From: Mucilaginibacter xinganensis
GTDB lineage: Bacteria; Bacteroidota; Bacteroidia; Sphingobacteriales; Sphingobacteriaceae
Direction: 5' to 3'
Length of the DNA stretch: 64,000 nucleotides
Assembly: GCF_002257585.1 (NCBI RefSeq)
Contig: NZ_CP022743.1
Location: 3,038,001-3,102,000 of the forward strand
Shown here one piece after another: positions 41,895 through 51,389 of this stretch. The position numbers and the translations under genes are program-made. Under the pieces are notes generated by a model. It did no database searches. It worked only from the letters and a program-made list of their open reading frames with translations, and was not told the origin of the DNA. Numbering within the stretch: position 1 is the stretch's first letter; each line of letters opens with the position of its first letter.

Positions 41895-44876
41895 TCAATA
41901 TCGTAACTCCAAAAAACCTGTTTTACGCCTTATTTGTCCATTTGATATGTATTTAATCAAATAGAAATAGGTACCGGCTATCTGCAATGCGCCTGTTTTA
42001 CCTGAATGTCCATCAAATGCCTGGGTACTGTTATTATATCCTTTCGCCTCATATATTATTTCTCCACTCCTGGAAATTATTGTTACCGTGTTATCAGGGT
42101 AACTTCGAATTCCATCTATTTCAAGGAAATCGTTTATACCGTCACCATTGGGCGACAACATCGGGCGGATTCTTACTTCATCGCCATCGGCATCGGTTAT
42201 TTCCAAAGGCACGGTTACACTTAATGCGGGCTTGTAATTAAAATCACCATCTTGTAATGCTGTGACAGAAATTTTGCCCAGATGGGACAATTTTAAATCT
42301 GATCCATATAACGTGGCAATATCAGAATTTGATGAAACAAATTTAACTGGTAAGCCTGAACTTGCCGTCGCAATAGTTTCCAATCCATAAGATGTTCCGA
42401 CTAATTGCCTGGGGATATCCTTAAAAGTTATTGTTTGATTGGCCTTATTTATATTTAAAACCTGGTTTTGAAATGGTATATCAGTGTAGTTACTATCAGG
42501 TGCCACAGTTGCTGTTATGGAGGTGATGCCCGCCCCGATAATATGTACCTGGCCATTTACTATATTAATCAATGACCGATCATAATCATTGTAAATGACG
42601 GGCTCGCCTGAACTTGCTGTAGCCCCTGCAGCAAAATCGGCATCGCCATAGGTTTTGTTTTCTATTGTACTAAATAAGAGTGTACGTGTAGCAGGTATAA
42701 TATCAAGAATACCTTTTACATAATTAAAGGTGTAATTGTTTGAACCTGCACCTGTTGGTGTTATATCGTATTTACCTATAGGCGACACGACTGTAGCGGC
42801 AGTTGATGCTATAGATTGACTGGTTAACGTTGTAACGTCATCCCTATTTACAAAACCTTTGTAACTTATAATAAAAGGTAAATTATCGTCACCATATTTT
42901 TTGATCTGATTATCAGCAATTACATTTAAATTATGCTTATTCACTGTTAAAGTTCTACTTTGAACCGGAATATTATCGTAGTTAGTATTAGAGTCCAACG
43001 TAGCGGTTATGGATGTTGTGCCTGCTCCAACAATATGTATTTTACCATTAACTATGTTAATTGTTGATGGGTTATAATCTTTATAAATTACAGCTTCACC
43101 TGAACTGGCTGTCGCGTTGGCATCAAAATCTTCATCACCATATATTTTGGTTCTTATCTCGTTGAACGTAAGTGTGCGGCTCACTTTGTTTACAGTTAAA
43201 CTACGACTTACGCCGACTGCAACAGTGTAATTAGTATCAACCAGCTGAGCCGCTGTAATATTGACTGTTCCAGCGCCTGTAATGTGAACATTGTTTCCAA
43301 TAATGGTTGCTACTTTTACATTATCACTGGTGTAACTGATAGGTATTTGGGTATCAGAACTTGTAGCTGCAATTATAAAATCGGGATCCCCATAGTTTTT
43401 AACGGGCAACACCGGAAAAGTTATCACCGGATTATTTAGGGTTCTAATTATTGTTAAATTATAGGTCTTAGTCGAAATACCGTCAGGTGCCGTTACTTTT
43501 ATTGAAATAGCATTAGGACCCGCCACCAAAGAAATTGATAAAGATCCCTGCTCTGACAATACACGCGTCCCGTTAATCGCTATTTTGGACCCACTATCAA
43601 GTGTCACCGGCATAACTGTAAGAGATAGTGTACTGTTACTGGCAAAAGCGGTGTAATTGGTTGTACCTGCTGCAAACGATGGGTATAAATTGCCCGATTT
43701 AAGTACAATATTTGCAAGATCTGCGTTGCATGATAACGTGCGTTTTACATTTAAATTATAAGTCATGGTAGTTAAGCCGTCCTGAGCGGTTACCACTGTC
43801 TTAATAATATTTTCGCCCATGTTTAAAGGCAGGCTTTTCGATAAGGATCCTGATATGAGTCCGTCACCATTCACTGCCACTTTAGCAGCACCATTTGCTG
43901 TGGTTGGCGTTACTTCTATAGTAGCATTGTTGAGATCAGATGTCAGATTCGGCGTAAACATAGCTTTGGAATAAATTGCTTCAGCTATTTTAGTTTCACC
44001 TTTTAAATTTGGGTGCAAGTGGTCTCCCCTGTCATATAAAGGCAACATTTGATTCGGACTTCCAGGATCAACCAAAACAGAATAAGTATCAATAACGTAA
44101 TCTACATTCGCAGCTCCGGGTATCCATGCGTTCACTTCGTCCTCTACAGATTGCGCTTTAGATGTCCATTTTCCATAACCTTTAAACGGGGTTACTGTAA
44201 GGGCAATTACTTTTAAACCGGCATTATGAGCTAAATTATACATTGTTTGTAAATTCTTTTCTACGCCAGAAGAAGAAACGCCATTCTTTATGTCATTGAC
44301 GCCAGCCATTATAATTACATATTCGCCAGATCCATTTGTAACCTCCGGAAATCTTTTAATCATGTTATTAGTTATGTCACTTCCGAGACCGAGGTTTACA
44401 ATTGTGAAAACATTATTTAATAATGATGAAAGAGCGGACTGGTATTCATCAAACGCAGTAATACTATCGCCCATAGTGTATATAATATGATTTCTTTTAA
44501 TATCAGTAACAGTTGCGGTATAATTGATTAGGATGCTTGAAAATGACGGGCTGAGTGTGCCCCCACTTATGGTGAGATTGGTGAGACTTGCATCTGCCGA
44601 TAAGTCATGAGTTACATTTACAGTATCAGTGTTGGCGGTATTGCTTGTATCTAAGATTTGTACAGGTAAAATATAGGTTCTTTTAAAAATTACCGGAAAA
44701 GGGAACAATTCCGCTGCACCCGCATTCCAGGTTCTTGCAACATTGGGTATTCTGAAAACAGTAGCTTCCGCAGTAATTCCCGGAAATAAAAGAACCGCTG
44801 ATGTTAGTAATAAGTTTCTTAGTAGTAAAGTAAAAAAAACATTTAACGCATTAAAGAAAAACAATTGCTTTGACAT
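41895..44876 (-). CDS. Secreted SGNH/GDSL esterase with cadherin-like, MBG and CHU_C (T9SS type B) domains
   Basis: A 993-residue exported protein. In order: hydrophobic N-terminal signal (about 10-40), a cadherin-like strand set (97-125), an SGNH domain (130-305) with Ser138 in G-D-S-I, G-V-N-D (192-195) and D285/H288 in D-H-L-H-P-N. The remaining half of the cadherin-like domain (312-379), a second complete cadherin-like domain (384-479) and about five MBG repeats (480-890) follow. The C-terminus carries P-N-G-D-G-I-N-D-F and the CHU_C-type sorting domain. Location should be the cell surface or medium through the type IX system. The SGNH domain seems to interrupt the first cadherin-like domain. 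Confidence 0.88.
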   Translation of the reverse strand: MSKQLFFFNALNVFFTLLLRNLLLTSAVLLFPGITAEATVFRIPNVARTWNAGAAELFPFPVIFKRTYILPVQILDTSNTANTDTVNVTHDLSADASLTNLTISGGTLSPSFSSILINYTATVTDIKRNHIIYTMGDSITAFDEYQSALSSLLNNVFTIVNLGLGSDITNNMIKRFPEVTNGSGEYVIIMAGVNDIKNGVSSSGVEKNLQTMYNLAHNAGLKVIALTVTPFKGYGKWTSKAQSVEDEVNAWIPGAANVDYVIDTYSVLVDPGSPNQMLPLYDRGDHLHPNLKGETKIAEAIYSKAMFTPNLTSDLNNATIEVTPTTANGAAKVAVNGDGLISGSLSKSLPLNMGENIIKTVVTAQDGLTTMTYNLNVKRTLSCNADLANIVLKSGNLYPSFAAGTTNYTAFASNSTLSLTVMPVTLDSGSKIAINGTRVLSEQGSLSISLVAGPNAISIKVTAPDGISTKTYNLTIIRTLNNPVITFPVLPVKNYGDPDFIIAATSSDTQIPISYTSDNVKVATIIGNNVHITGAGTVNITAAQLVDTNYTVAVGVSRSLTVNKVSRTLTFNEIRTKIYGDEDFDANATASSGEAVIYKDYNPSTINIVNGKIHIVGAGTTSITATLDSNTNYDNIPVQSRTLTVNKHNLNVIADNQIKKYGDDNLPFIISYKGFVNRDDVTTLTSQSIASTAATVVSPIGKYDITPTGAGSNNYTFNYVKGILDIIPATRTLLFSTIENKTYGDADFAAGATASSGEPVIYNDYDRSLINIVNGQVHIIGAGITSITATVAPDSNYTDIPFQNQVLNINKANQTITFKDIPRQLVGTSYGLETIATASSGLPVKFVSSNSDIATLYGSDLKLSHLGKISVTALQDGDFNYKPALSVTVPLEITDADGDEVRIRPMLSPNGDGINDFLEIDGIRSYPDNTVTIISRSGEIIYEAKGYNNSTQAFDGHSGKTGALQIAGTYFYLIKYISNGQIRRKTGFLELRY

Positions 44877-45166
44877 TAAAAAAGTAGTTCAAATTAAAAT
44901 TAAGGGGATATTGCCAATAAATATTCAAATATTTTTCCTTTAAAGTTGTAAATAAAAATAATTAACAATATCTTTACACTACTAAATAGGTAGATATAAT
45001 ATACATTAAACAAAAAATGAAAACTTTAAAACTTAACCTGTACTTAACCAACAATGCAGGCCCTTATCTCCAAGCCTCAAAATTATACATGTGTTGTTGT
45101 TGATATTTCCTTTCAAAACGCATAATTCATAGTATTCACCCAAACTTTCATGTCTAAAAACAACAA
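44877..45166. other. Divergent region between the GDSL protein and the phosphate porin genes
   Basis: 290 nt, AT-rich. The only marked element is the direct repeat at 45032-45050. No clear -7 box could be assigned on either strand with confidence. Confidence 0.5.
45032..45050 (+). promoter_or_regulatory. Pho-box-like direct repeat CTTAACCT-GTA-CTTAACCA
   Basis: Two 8-bp PyTTAAPyPy(A/T) units with a 3-bp spacer (11-bp period) lie 117 nt before the porin start. This agrees with the pattern of cyanobacterial Pho boxes and with the spacing of PhoB-family sites. The context (phosphate porin and pst genes) makes PhoB binding plausible. The same repeat occurs at 9353-9371. Confidence 0.55.
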
Positions 45167-46303
45167 ATGAAATTACCTTACGTAATCAGAACTGTATTTC
45201 TATTAAGCATACTTTTCAGCTCACTTGCTTCAAAAGCACAGCAAACTGAAGATCTCTTGAATCTTCTAATCAAAAAAAATGTTTTAACGCAACAGGAAGC
45301 CGATTCTATTCGTGCCGATGAGGCAATTAAAGAACAGGCAAAAAAAGAGAGCTTAGCAAACCGCCATGGCATCTCCATAGGAAAGGCCCTGCAAATAAGC
45401 GGCCTCGTTCAGGCACGATACCAGGGATTTGAACAATCAACCGTCAATAACTCTTTTGACCTTCGCCGTGTACGACTTGATTTGCGTGGTAACATAACCG
45501 ATAGCTGGTCGTACGATATTTACACCGAATTTGGCGGTACGGGCGTAAAACTGGTTGATGCTTTTGTGGCATACACCGTTGCCGATTACTTAAAATTCTC
45601 AGCCGGCCAGTTTAAAATTCCTTTCTCTGTAGAAAGTTTAACATCCGATTCGCAACTGGAGTTTTCTGACAGATCGCAGGTAGTTGAGGCGCTTGCTTCC
45701 AGGACTAAAGATGTAATCGGAAATTCAAACGGTCGCGATATCGGGGTTCAGGTTAGCGGCAGTTTCGCAAAAATCGATGACTTTTATTTATTTGACTATT
45801 CATTGGGTTTGTTTAACGGTGCCGGGTATGATGTAACGGGAGATAACAATAACCACAAAGACCTGAGCGGAAGGCTGAGCATCCACCCTGTTAAAAATCT
45901 ATCTGTGTCTGCAGATTTTTATAACGGGCAGGGTAACTACGGAACGCCCGCTATCAATCAAAAAAGAAACCGTACCGGTATTGATGCCCGCTATGTTTGG
46001 AAGGCATTATCGCTAACCGCCGAATATGATAAAGGCACCGATGGTACCATAAAAAGATCAGGCTGGTATGGACAAGCCGCTTATTTTATCCTGCCAAAAC
46101 ACCTTCAGCTTGCTGCGAAATATGATAGCTACGACCCAACTCAAACCAGTTTAACTGACCGTACCAACTGGTACACCGGCGGCGTAAACTATTATTTTAA
46201 CGACTGGACAAGGCTTACCGTTGATTACACTATCCGCCGAGAACAAACTTTAACGCAGGTAAAAAACAACCTGTTAAATGCTCAATTACAAATAGTATTT
46301 TAA
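45167..46303 (+). CDS. Phosphate-selective porin O/P family outer-membrane protein
   Basis: A 378-residue protein with a signal peptide (MKLPYVIRTVFLLSILFSSLASKAQ), a coiled-coil-like segment (about 28-65: L-L-N-L-L-I-K-K-N-V-L-T-Q-Q-E-A-D) and an OprO/OprP-like beta-barrel (R-R-V-R-L-D-L-R-G, D-x-F-V-A-Y, L-x-x-x-A-G-Q-F-K-I-P-F). It ends with aromatic F (I-V-F), the Omp assembly signal. It probably admits phosphate or polyphosphate into the periplasm and opens the operon with pstSCAB (10-nt gap to pstS). Confidence 0.88.
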   Translation: MKLPYVIRTVFLLSILFSSLASKAQQTEDLLNLLIKKNVLTQQEADSIRADEAIKEQAKKESLANRHGISIGKALQISGLVQARYQGFEQSTVNNSFDLRRVRLDLRGNITDSWSYDIYTEFGGTGVKLVDAFVAYTVADYLKFSAGQFKIPFSVESLTSDSQLEFSDRSQVVEALASRTKDVIGNSNGRDIGVQVSGSFAKIDDFYLFDYSLGLFNGAGYDVTGDNNNHKDLSGRLSIHPVKNLSVSADFYNGQGNYGTPAINQKRNRTGIDARYVWKALSLTAEYDKGTDGTIKRSGWYGQAAYFILPKHLQLAAKYDSYDPTQTSLTDRTNWYTGGVNYYFNDWTRLTVDYTIRREQTLTQVKNNLLNAQLQIVF

Positions 46304-46313
46304 ATTAAACATC

Positions 46314-47291
46314 ATGAAAAACACAATATTCAGACAACGGGCGCTGATTGCCGGCGCAGTTGCATTGGCTACCATAACAACTATTTCTTCTTTCACCAAA
46401 CGTAACTTCCCTAAGCCAGCTGACGATTTGGAGGGAACCATTAGCATATCGGGAGCATTTGCCTTATACCCTATTACGGTAAAGTGGGCCGATGAATTTA
46501 AAAAGATTCATCCAAATGTTAAGTTCAACATTTCGGCCGGGGGCGCCGGTAAAGGGATCACCGACGCATTGTCTGGCCTGGTGGATATTGGCCTGGCTTC
46601 ACGGGATATTGATCCTGCTGAGGTTAAGAAAGGTGCATACACCATTTATGTAACAAAGGACGCCGTGTTGCCCACTTTTAACACGGCTAACCCTGATGCC
46701 GCAGCATTATTAGCGAAAGGCGTTAAGCGCGATCAGTTCCTGAACATATTTGTTACAGGCAATATCAAAAACTGGAACCAGGTAGCAGGTAAAGTATCTG
46801 TCCCCATCCATGTTTACAATCGTTCAGATGCTGCGGGTGCCGGAGAAACCTGGGCAAAGTATTTCGGTAAAAAGCAGGAGGATTTACTGGGCGTAGGCGT
46901 TTATGGCGATCCCGGGTTGGCACAGGCCGTAAAGAAAGACGTGACAGGTATAGGGTATAATAACATAGCCTACCTGTACGATTTAAAGACACGTAAACAG
47001 GTTGCGGGTGTTCATGCGTTGCCAATTGATGTAAATGGCAACGGTAAAATAGATGCTGACGAAAATTTTTATGACACTGTTGACCAATTGACAGATGCAA
47101 TTGCCGCAGGTAAGTACCCATCGCCGCCGGCGCGTAATCTTGGCTTTTTATTTAAAGGAAAACCAAAGAAGAAAGAATTGATTGAATTTGTAAAGTTTGT
47201 TTTAACCACCGGCCAAAAAGATGTTGACGAAAACGGATATATAGCGCTGTCAAAAGCAAAAATCCAGGAGGAACTAAAGAAAGTTAACTGA
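46314..47291 (+). CDS. pstS: Phosphate ABC transporter substrate-binding protein
   Basis: A 325-residue periplasmic phosphate binder. A hydrophobic N-terminal signal (about 10-30) lacks a lipobox. I-S-I-S-G-A-F-A-L-Y-P, G-G-A-G-K-G-I, L-A-S-R-D and S-D-A-A-G-A-G-E-T-W contribute to anion binding in PstS. It delivers phosphate to PstC/PstA. A GTTGATT-rich repeat begins at its stop codon and fills the gap to pstC. The porin gene precedes it by 10 nt. Confidence 0.92.
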   Translation: MKNTIFRQRALIAGAVALATITTISSFTKRNFPKPADDLEGTISISGAFALYPITVKWADEFKKIHPNVKFNISAGGAGKGITDALSGLVDIGLASRDIDPAEVKKGAYTIYVTKDAVLPTFNTANPDAAALLAKGVKRDQFLNIFVTGNIKNWNQVAGKVSVPIHVYNRSDAAGAGETWAKYFGKKQEDLLGVGVYGDPGLAQAVKKDVTGIGYNNIAYLYDLKTRKQVAGVHALPIDVNGNGKIDADENFYDTVDQLTDAIAAGKYPSPPARNLGFLFKGKPKKKELIEFVKFVLTTGQKDVDENGYIALSKAKIQEELKKVN

Positions 47292-47377
47292 GTTGAATGG
47301 GTTGATTGAGCGAGTGGCTAGTCCTGGACAACTCCAACTTAATCAACCCAATCAAACTTGATCAACTCAATCAACTA
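47289..47377. repeat. Intergenic GTTGATT-rich imperfect inverted repeat after pstS
   Basis: It begins in the pstS stop codon (TGAGTTGAATGGGTTGATTG...) and its right arm (CTTAATCAACCCAATCAAAC...) is the imperfect complement of the left (16 of 18 in the best-matching part). Related units occur after topA (56469-56562) and around the pseudogene at 62741. The central 20 bp are unrelated between copies. Confidence 0.7.
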
Positions 47378-47379
47378 AG

Positions 47380-48273
47380 ATGAACACACGCTTAATTAAA
47401 GATAAAATATTATCAAAACTGATGCTGGTTTTTACACTGGCATCAGTTTCTTTATTAGTGATAATAGGGATTGGCTTATATTATAAATCCATTCCAATTA
47501 TCCATCGGCTGTCGTGGGGAGAGCTCATTACCTCAAGCATCTGGAAACCACTGAAAGGCCTGTTTGGCTTTTTTCCGTTTATAATGGGCACATTATGGGT
47601 AACTGCAATAGCCATAATAATTGCTTTACCGCTATGCCTGCTTACTGCGCTCTATATTGTTGAGTACGCGCCAACAAAAATCAAGCGGGTGCTTACCCCT
47701 TTTGTAAATCTATTATCCGGTATCCCACCTGTAATTTTTGGTGTTTGGGGGGTGCTTTTTATTATTCCGCTCATTCAAATATATATCGCACCTCATTTTG
47801 TTGAATTTTCAACAGGGTACAGCGTTTTGGCCGGTGGAATTGTTTTGGCAGTGATGATCTTCCCGCTGATAGTAAGCATCATTAGTGAAGTATTGCGAAC
47901 TATTCCGCAGGAACTTAAAGACGCGTCACTCTCACTTGGCGCTACCAAATGGGAAACTATAAAAAAGGTGATCCTGCGCAAAGCCTTGCCTGGAATAATT
48001 GCAGCAACGGTATTAGCGATATCCCGTGCTTTTGGCGAAACTATAGCTGTACTAATGGTTTGTGGTAATAATGCAGCTGTACCACATTCGGTGTTTGATC
48101 CGGGATACCCGCTGCCTGCGCTTATTGCAAATAATTATGGCGAGATGCTTTCAATTCCCCTGTATGATTCGGCGCTAATGTTTGCAGCGCTGCTTCTTTT
48201 TATAATTATCCTATTGTTTAACATCATATCACGGGTAATATTATCCCGGTTGGAAAGGAGACTTTCCGCGTGA
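47380..48273 (+). CDS. pstC: Phosphate ABC transporter permease
   Basis: A 297-residue inner-membrane permease with about six helices. The S-L-S-L-G-A-T-K-W-E-T-I-K-K-V-I-L coupling loop, the L-S-G-I-P-P-V-I-F-G and A-I-S-R-A-F-G-E-T motifs and the pore segments match PstC. It pairs with PstA to carry phosphate across the membrane. Its 4-nt overlap with pstA (GTG start) couples their translation. A repeat lies between it and pstS. Confidence 0.92.
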   Translation: MNTRLIKDKILSKLMLVFTLASVSLLVIIGIGLYYKSIPIIHRLSWGELITSSIWKPLKGLFGFFPFIMGTLWVTAIAIIIALPLCLLTALYIVEYAPTKIKRVLTPFVNLLSGIPPVIFGVWGVLFIIPLIQIYIAPHFVEFSTGYSVLAGGIVLAVMIFPLIVSIISEVLRTIPQELKDASLSLGATKWETIKKVILRKALPGIIAATVLAISRAFGETIAVLMVCGNNAAVPHSVFDPGYPLPALIANNYGEMLSIPLYDSALMFAALLLFIIILLFNIISRVILSRLERRLSA

Positions 48274-49115
48274 AAAAAAGAAAATTTGAAGAGTTGTTTT
48301 TCCGTGTGCTAATGGTATTGGCCACTATAATTGTTGCGGGAAGCTTTTTCCTGATAGTGGGCACCATTTTTTTTAAGGGAGTGCCCTATATGAACCTGGA
48401 TATGGTAACCAAAACACCGGGCGGTGGTTTTTATATTGGAAAAGAAGGTGGCATCCTAAATGCAATTATAGGCTCATTTTATGTAGCAGGCGGCGCAACC
48501 ATACTTGGGTTGGTAATAAGCATCCCGGTGGCTATATATATTAACCTGTACATGGACGGCAAAAGGTTTCTATCAAATACTATCCGCATGGCATTTGATG
48601 TATTGTTTGGTATTCCGTCTATAGTATACGGCGCCTTTGGGTTCCTGATTATGGTATATTTCGGTTTGAGAGCTTCGCTATTAGGCGGTATTATAGCGGT
48701 AACCTTACTGGTTATCCCAATATTGGTACGCACCCTTGACGAAGTTATCCGTACTGTGCCGTTTGAATTGCGTGATGCAGCCCTTTCACTTGGTGCAACG
48801 CGGTGGGAAACGGCTAAAGTGGTATTGAGGCAAATACGACCGGGAATTTTCACAGCCATCCTGTTATCATTCGGCAGGGCCATTGGCGATGTTGCGTCGG
48901 TATTGTTTACCGCCGGCTTTAGCGATAACGTCCCTACATCGTTACATGAACCTGCTGCTACCTTGCCGCTTGCTATATTTTTTCAGTTAGGCAGCCCGGT
49001 TGAAGAAGTGCAGGGCCGGGGTTACGCTTCAGCGCTCATCCTAACAATTATTGTATTAATAATCACCGTTTTATCAGATATTCTGATAAAACGGTTTTCA
49101 AAACATAAGATCTGA
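48270..49115 (+). CDS. pstA: Phosphate ABC transporter permease
   Basis: A 281-residue permease with six membrane helices, S-L-G-A-T-R-W-E-T-A-K-V-V-L as the coupling loop, F-G-I-P-S-I-V-Y-G and S-F-G-R-A-I-G-D-V. It starts with GTG overlapping the pstC stop by 4 nt (GTGA). Together with PstC it forms the phosphate channel, energised by PstB, whose start is 1 nt beyond its stop. Confidence 0.92.
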   Translation: MKKRKFEELFFRVLMVLATIIVAGSFFLIVGTIFFKGVPYMNLDMVTKTPGGGFYIGKEGGILNAIIGSFYVAGGATILGLVISIPVAIYINLYMDGKRFLSNTIRMAFDVLFGIPSIVYGAFGFLIMVYFGLRASLLGGIIAVTLLVIPILVRTLDEVIRTVPFELRDAALSLGATRWETAKVVLRQIRPGIFTAILLSFGRAIGDVASVLFTAGFSDNVPTSLHEPAATLPLAIFFQLGSPVEEVQGRGYASALILTIIVLIITVLSDILIKRFSKHKI

Positions 49116-49116
49116 A

Positions 49117-49878
49117 ATGACTAAAACTCCACATATTAGCGTACAACACCTGGATGTGCACATAGGTAACCAGCATATACTAAAGGATATCAATATAAAT
49201 ATTCCGGACAAAAAAGTAACGTCTATCATAGGGCCCTCGGGCTGCGGTAAAACAACATTATTAAAATCATTTAACCGGCTTTGGGATAATACCGCCGATG
49301 TTAAAATTACAGGCAAGGTTTTAGTTGATGGTGAAGATATTTACGATCCCAATGCCGAAGTAACCCATATCCGCAAAAAAATGGGACTGCTTTCGCAACG
49401 CCCCTATCCTTTGCCGATGTCAATTTACGACAATGTAGCTTACGGGCCACGCATTCATGGTATCCGTAAAAGGCAGGTACTTGATGAACTGGTTGAGGAA
49501 CAGTTAAAAGCCACTGGGTTATGGAATGAAGTAAAAGACCGTTTAAATACTTCTGCTACGCGTTTATCAATTGGTCAGCAGCAGCGCTTATGCCTGGCAC
49601 GCGGACTTGCAGTTGGCCCGGAAATTATTTTAGGAGATGAATCGACCTCTGCACTTGACCCGGTTTCGACAGCGATAATTGAAGATCTATTTATCAGCCT
49701 GAAAGAAAAATACTCTATTGTATTGGTAACGCATATCCTCAGGCAGGCACGCCGGGTGTCGGACTATATCATATTTGTTTACATGGGTAAGATCATTGAA
49801 TTTGGGCCGACTGAAGAAGTTTTGCTAAACCCAAAGCAAGAGCTTACTAAAGAATACGTGAAAGGATACATAAGTTAA
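49117..49878 (+). CDS. pstB: Phosphate ABC transporter ATP-binding protein
   Basis: A 253-residue ATPase with G-P-S-G-C-G-K-T-T Walker A, R-L-S-I-G-Q-Q-Q-R-L-C-L-A-R as the signature region, and I-I-L-G-D-E-S-T-S-A-L-D-P as Walker B (Gly-Asp replacing the usual Met-Asp). It powers the PstCA channel. No phoU gene follows, unlike many pst operons. An AT-rich inverted repeat (AAGTTAAT/ATTAACTT, 49872-49894) overlaps the stop codon. Confidence 0.93.
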   Translation: MTKTPHISVQHLDVHIGNQHILKDININIPDKKVTSIIGPSGCGKTTLLKSFNRLWDNTADVKITGKVLVDGEDIYDPNAEVTHIRKKMGLLSQRPYPLPMSIYDNVAYGPRIHGIRKRQVLDELVEEQLKATGLWNEVKDRLNTSATRLSIGQQQRLCLARGLAVGPEIILGDESTSALDPVSTAIIEDLFISLKEKYSIVLVTHILRQARRVSDYIIFVYMGKIIEFGPTEEVLLNPKQELTKEYVKGYIS

Positions 49879-50309
49879 TGCGATAAATTAACTTCAGTTC
49901 GATATCATAATTAGTGAAACATTCTGATTATAAGTCACTTATATCTTTTTAATCCTTGATAAATACTTAAATAATTGATAATCAGTATTTTTCACTTTGT
50001 TCCGGGTGTTCCGTTTATAAAAATGGAACGCTTTGCCGGCGTGTAGATACCCAAAATCACGCTTTGCCTCAACCCTATTGGAGGAGAGCTTGGAAGTAAG
50101 ATGATCGTTTTCCCGTGCCGAAATCACTTTAAAGTAACCTATTTTAGATTAATAAATGATGGAATTATAATATTTTATACCAATTTATAGATAAAATAAG
50201 TACAAAAAAGTTAATTTACCCCTAAATAACTGTTGACTTTACCCTAAATTATATAAAAACCGCAATTTTTAACATATTTTGCCTTATATTGCACCATTTA
50301 TTATCATAG
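49879..50309. other. Intergenic region between pstB and proB
   Basis: 431 nt. The inverted repeat AAGTTAAT/ATTAACTT at 49872-49894 is the only structure near pstB. A 62-codon minus-strand frame (50127-49939, GTG start) is Lys/Arg-rich and ends R-I-K-K-I, but has no recognisable motif or ribosome binding site; I leave it uncalled. No RNA gene or clear operator is seen before proB. Confidence 0.5.
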
Positions 50310-51389
50310 ATGGCCTATAATTACCAAAGAATCATTATTAAGATCGGGTCGAATGTATTGACCCAAAAGGATGGTTTGCCTGATCACAATCGTATTAATC
50401 ACCTCGTTGAGCAAATTGCTAAAATTAAAAAAAAGGGTATTGAAGTGGTATTGGTTTCATCCGGGGCTGTAGCTTCAGGAAGAAGTTTAATCACTATCTC
50501 AGAAAAATTCGATTCTATTGCTACCAGGCAGTTATTTGCCTCTATAGGCCAGGTTAAGCTGATCAACACTTATGCCCAGCAGTTTGAAAAGTATAATATT
50601 CTTTGTTCGCAGGTATTGGTAACTAAAGAAGATTTTAGGGACAGGCTGCATTACCTGAATATGAAAAACTGTTTGAAGATCCTCTTGCAGCATCATGTTA
50701 TCCCGGTGGTAAATGAAAACGATGTGGTGTCGGTTACCGAATTGATGTTTACTGATAACGATGAACTGGCCGGCCTGATTGCCTCGATGCTGAATGCCCA
50801 GGCGCTGATTGTGTTAACTAACGTAGATGGTATTTTTGATGGCAACCCGGATATAGAGGGCGCAAAAGTAATTGAGGAAGTAAGTGGAAAACCTATTGAT
50901 TTTTCAACCTTTGTAAGTACCGGGCACTCTCAGTTTGGTCGAGGCGGTATGATCACCAAATCAAACATGGCTCAAAAGACGGCCCAATTAGGAATTGCAG
51001 TTCATATAGCTAATGGCACAAAGGAAAATATTCTGGTGGATGTGCTTGATAACAAGGTTGCACATACATATTTTGTACCAAACAGATCGGCATCCGGGAA
51101 AAAGAAATGGATAGCGCATGCAGGCAATTTTGCCAAAGGCATAGTGCAGGTTAACGAAGGTGCAAAAGCTGCGCTTACCTCTGCAAAAGCGTCAAGCCTG
51201 CTCCCGGTGGGTGTAATTAATATTATATCTGCCTTTAAAAAAGGTGAAATTATTAAGCTTGTTGACGAAACGGGTAAGCCTATTGGTTTAGGTATTGCAG
51301 AATATGGATCTGACAAAGCTGCCGAAATGATGGGACAAAAAAATCAAAAAGCGCTGATACATTATGATTATCTTTACCTGGAATGTTAA
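50310..51389 (+). CDS. proB: Glutamate 5-kinase
   Basis: First enzyme of proline synthesis: glutamate plus ATP to gamma-glutamyl phosphate. The amino-acid-kinase domain has [11 protein letters not shown] near the start, [23 protein letters not shown] and [10 protein letters not shown]-terminal PUA domain (about 275-359) is present, as in full-length ProB. The proA start overlaps the end by 7 nt, so the two are coupled, as usual for this metabolic pair. Confidence 0.95.
   Translation: MAYNYQRIIIKIGSNVLTQKDGLPDHNRINHLVEQIAKIKKKGIEVVLVSSGAVASGRSLITISEKFDSIATRQLFASIGQVKLINTYAQQFEKYNILCSQVLVTKEDFRDRLHYLNMKNCLKILLQHHVIPVVNENDVVSVTELMFTDNDELAGLIASMLNAQALIVLTNVDGIFDGNPDIEGAKVIEEVSGKPIDFSTFVSTGHSQFGRGGMITKSNMAQKTAQLGIAVHIANGTKENILVDVLDNKVAHTYFVPNRSASGKKKWIAHAGNFAKGIVQVNEGAKAALTSAKASSLLPVGVINIISAFKKGEIIKLVDETGKPIGLGIAEYGSDKAAEMMGQKNQKALIHYDYLYLEC

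Noticed and set aside
49939..50127. A 62-codon minus-strand frame between pstB and proB
   Set aside because: GTG start, no ribosome binding site, no recognisable motif. It is Lys/Arg-rich by base composition. Kept only as a remark in the gap entry.
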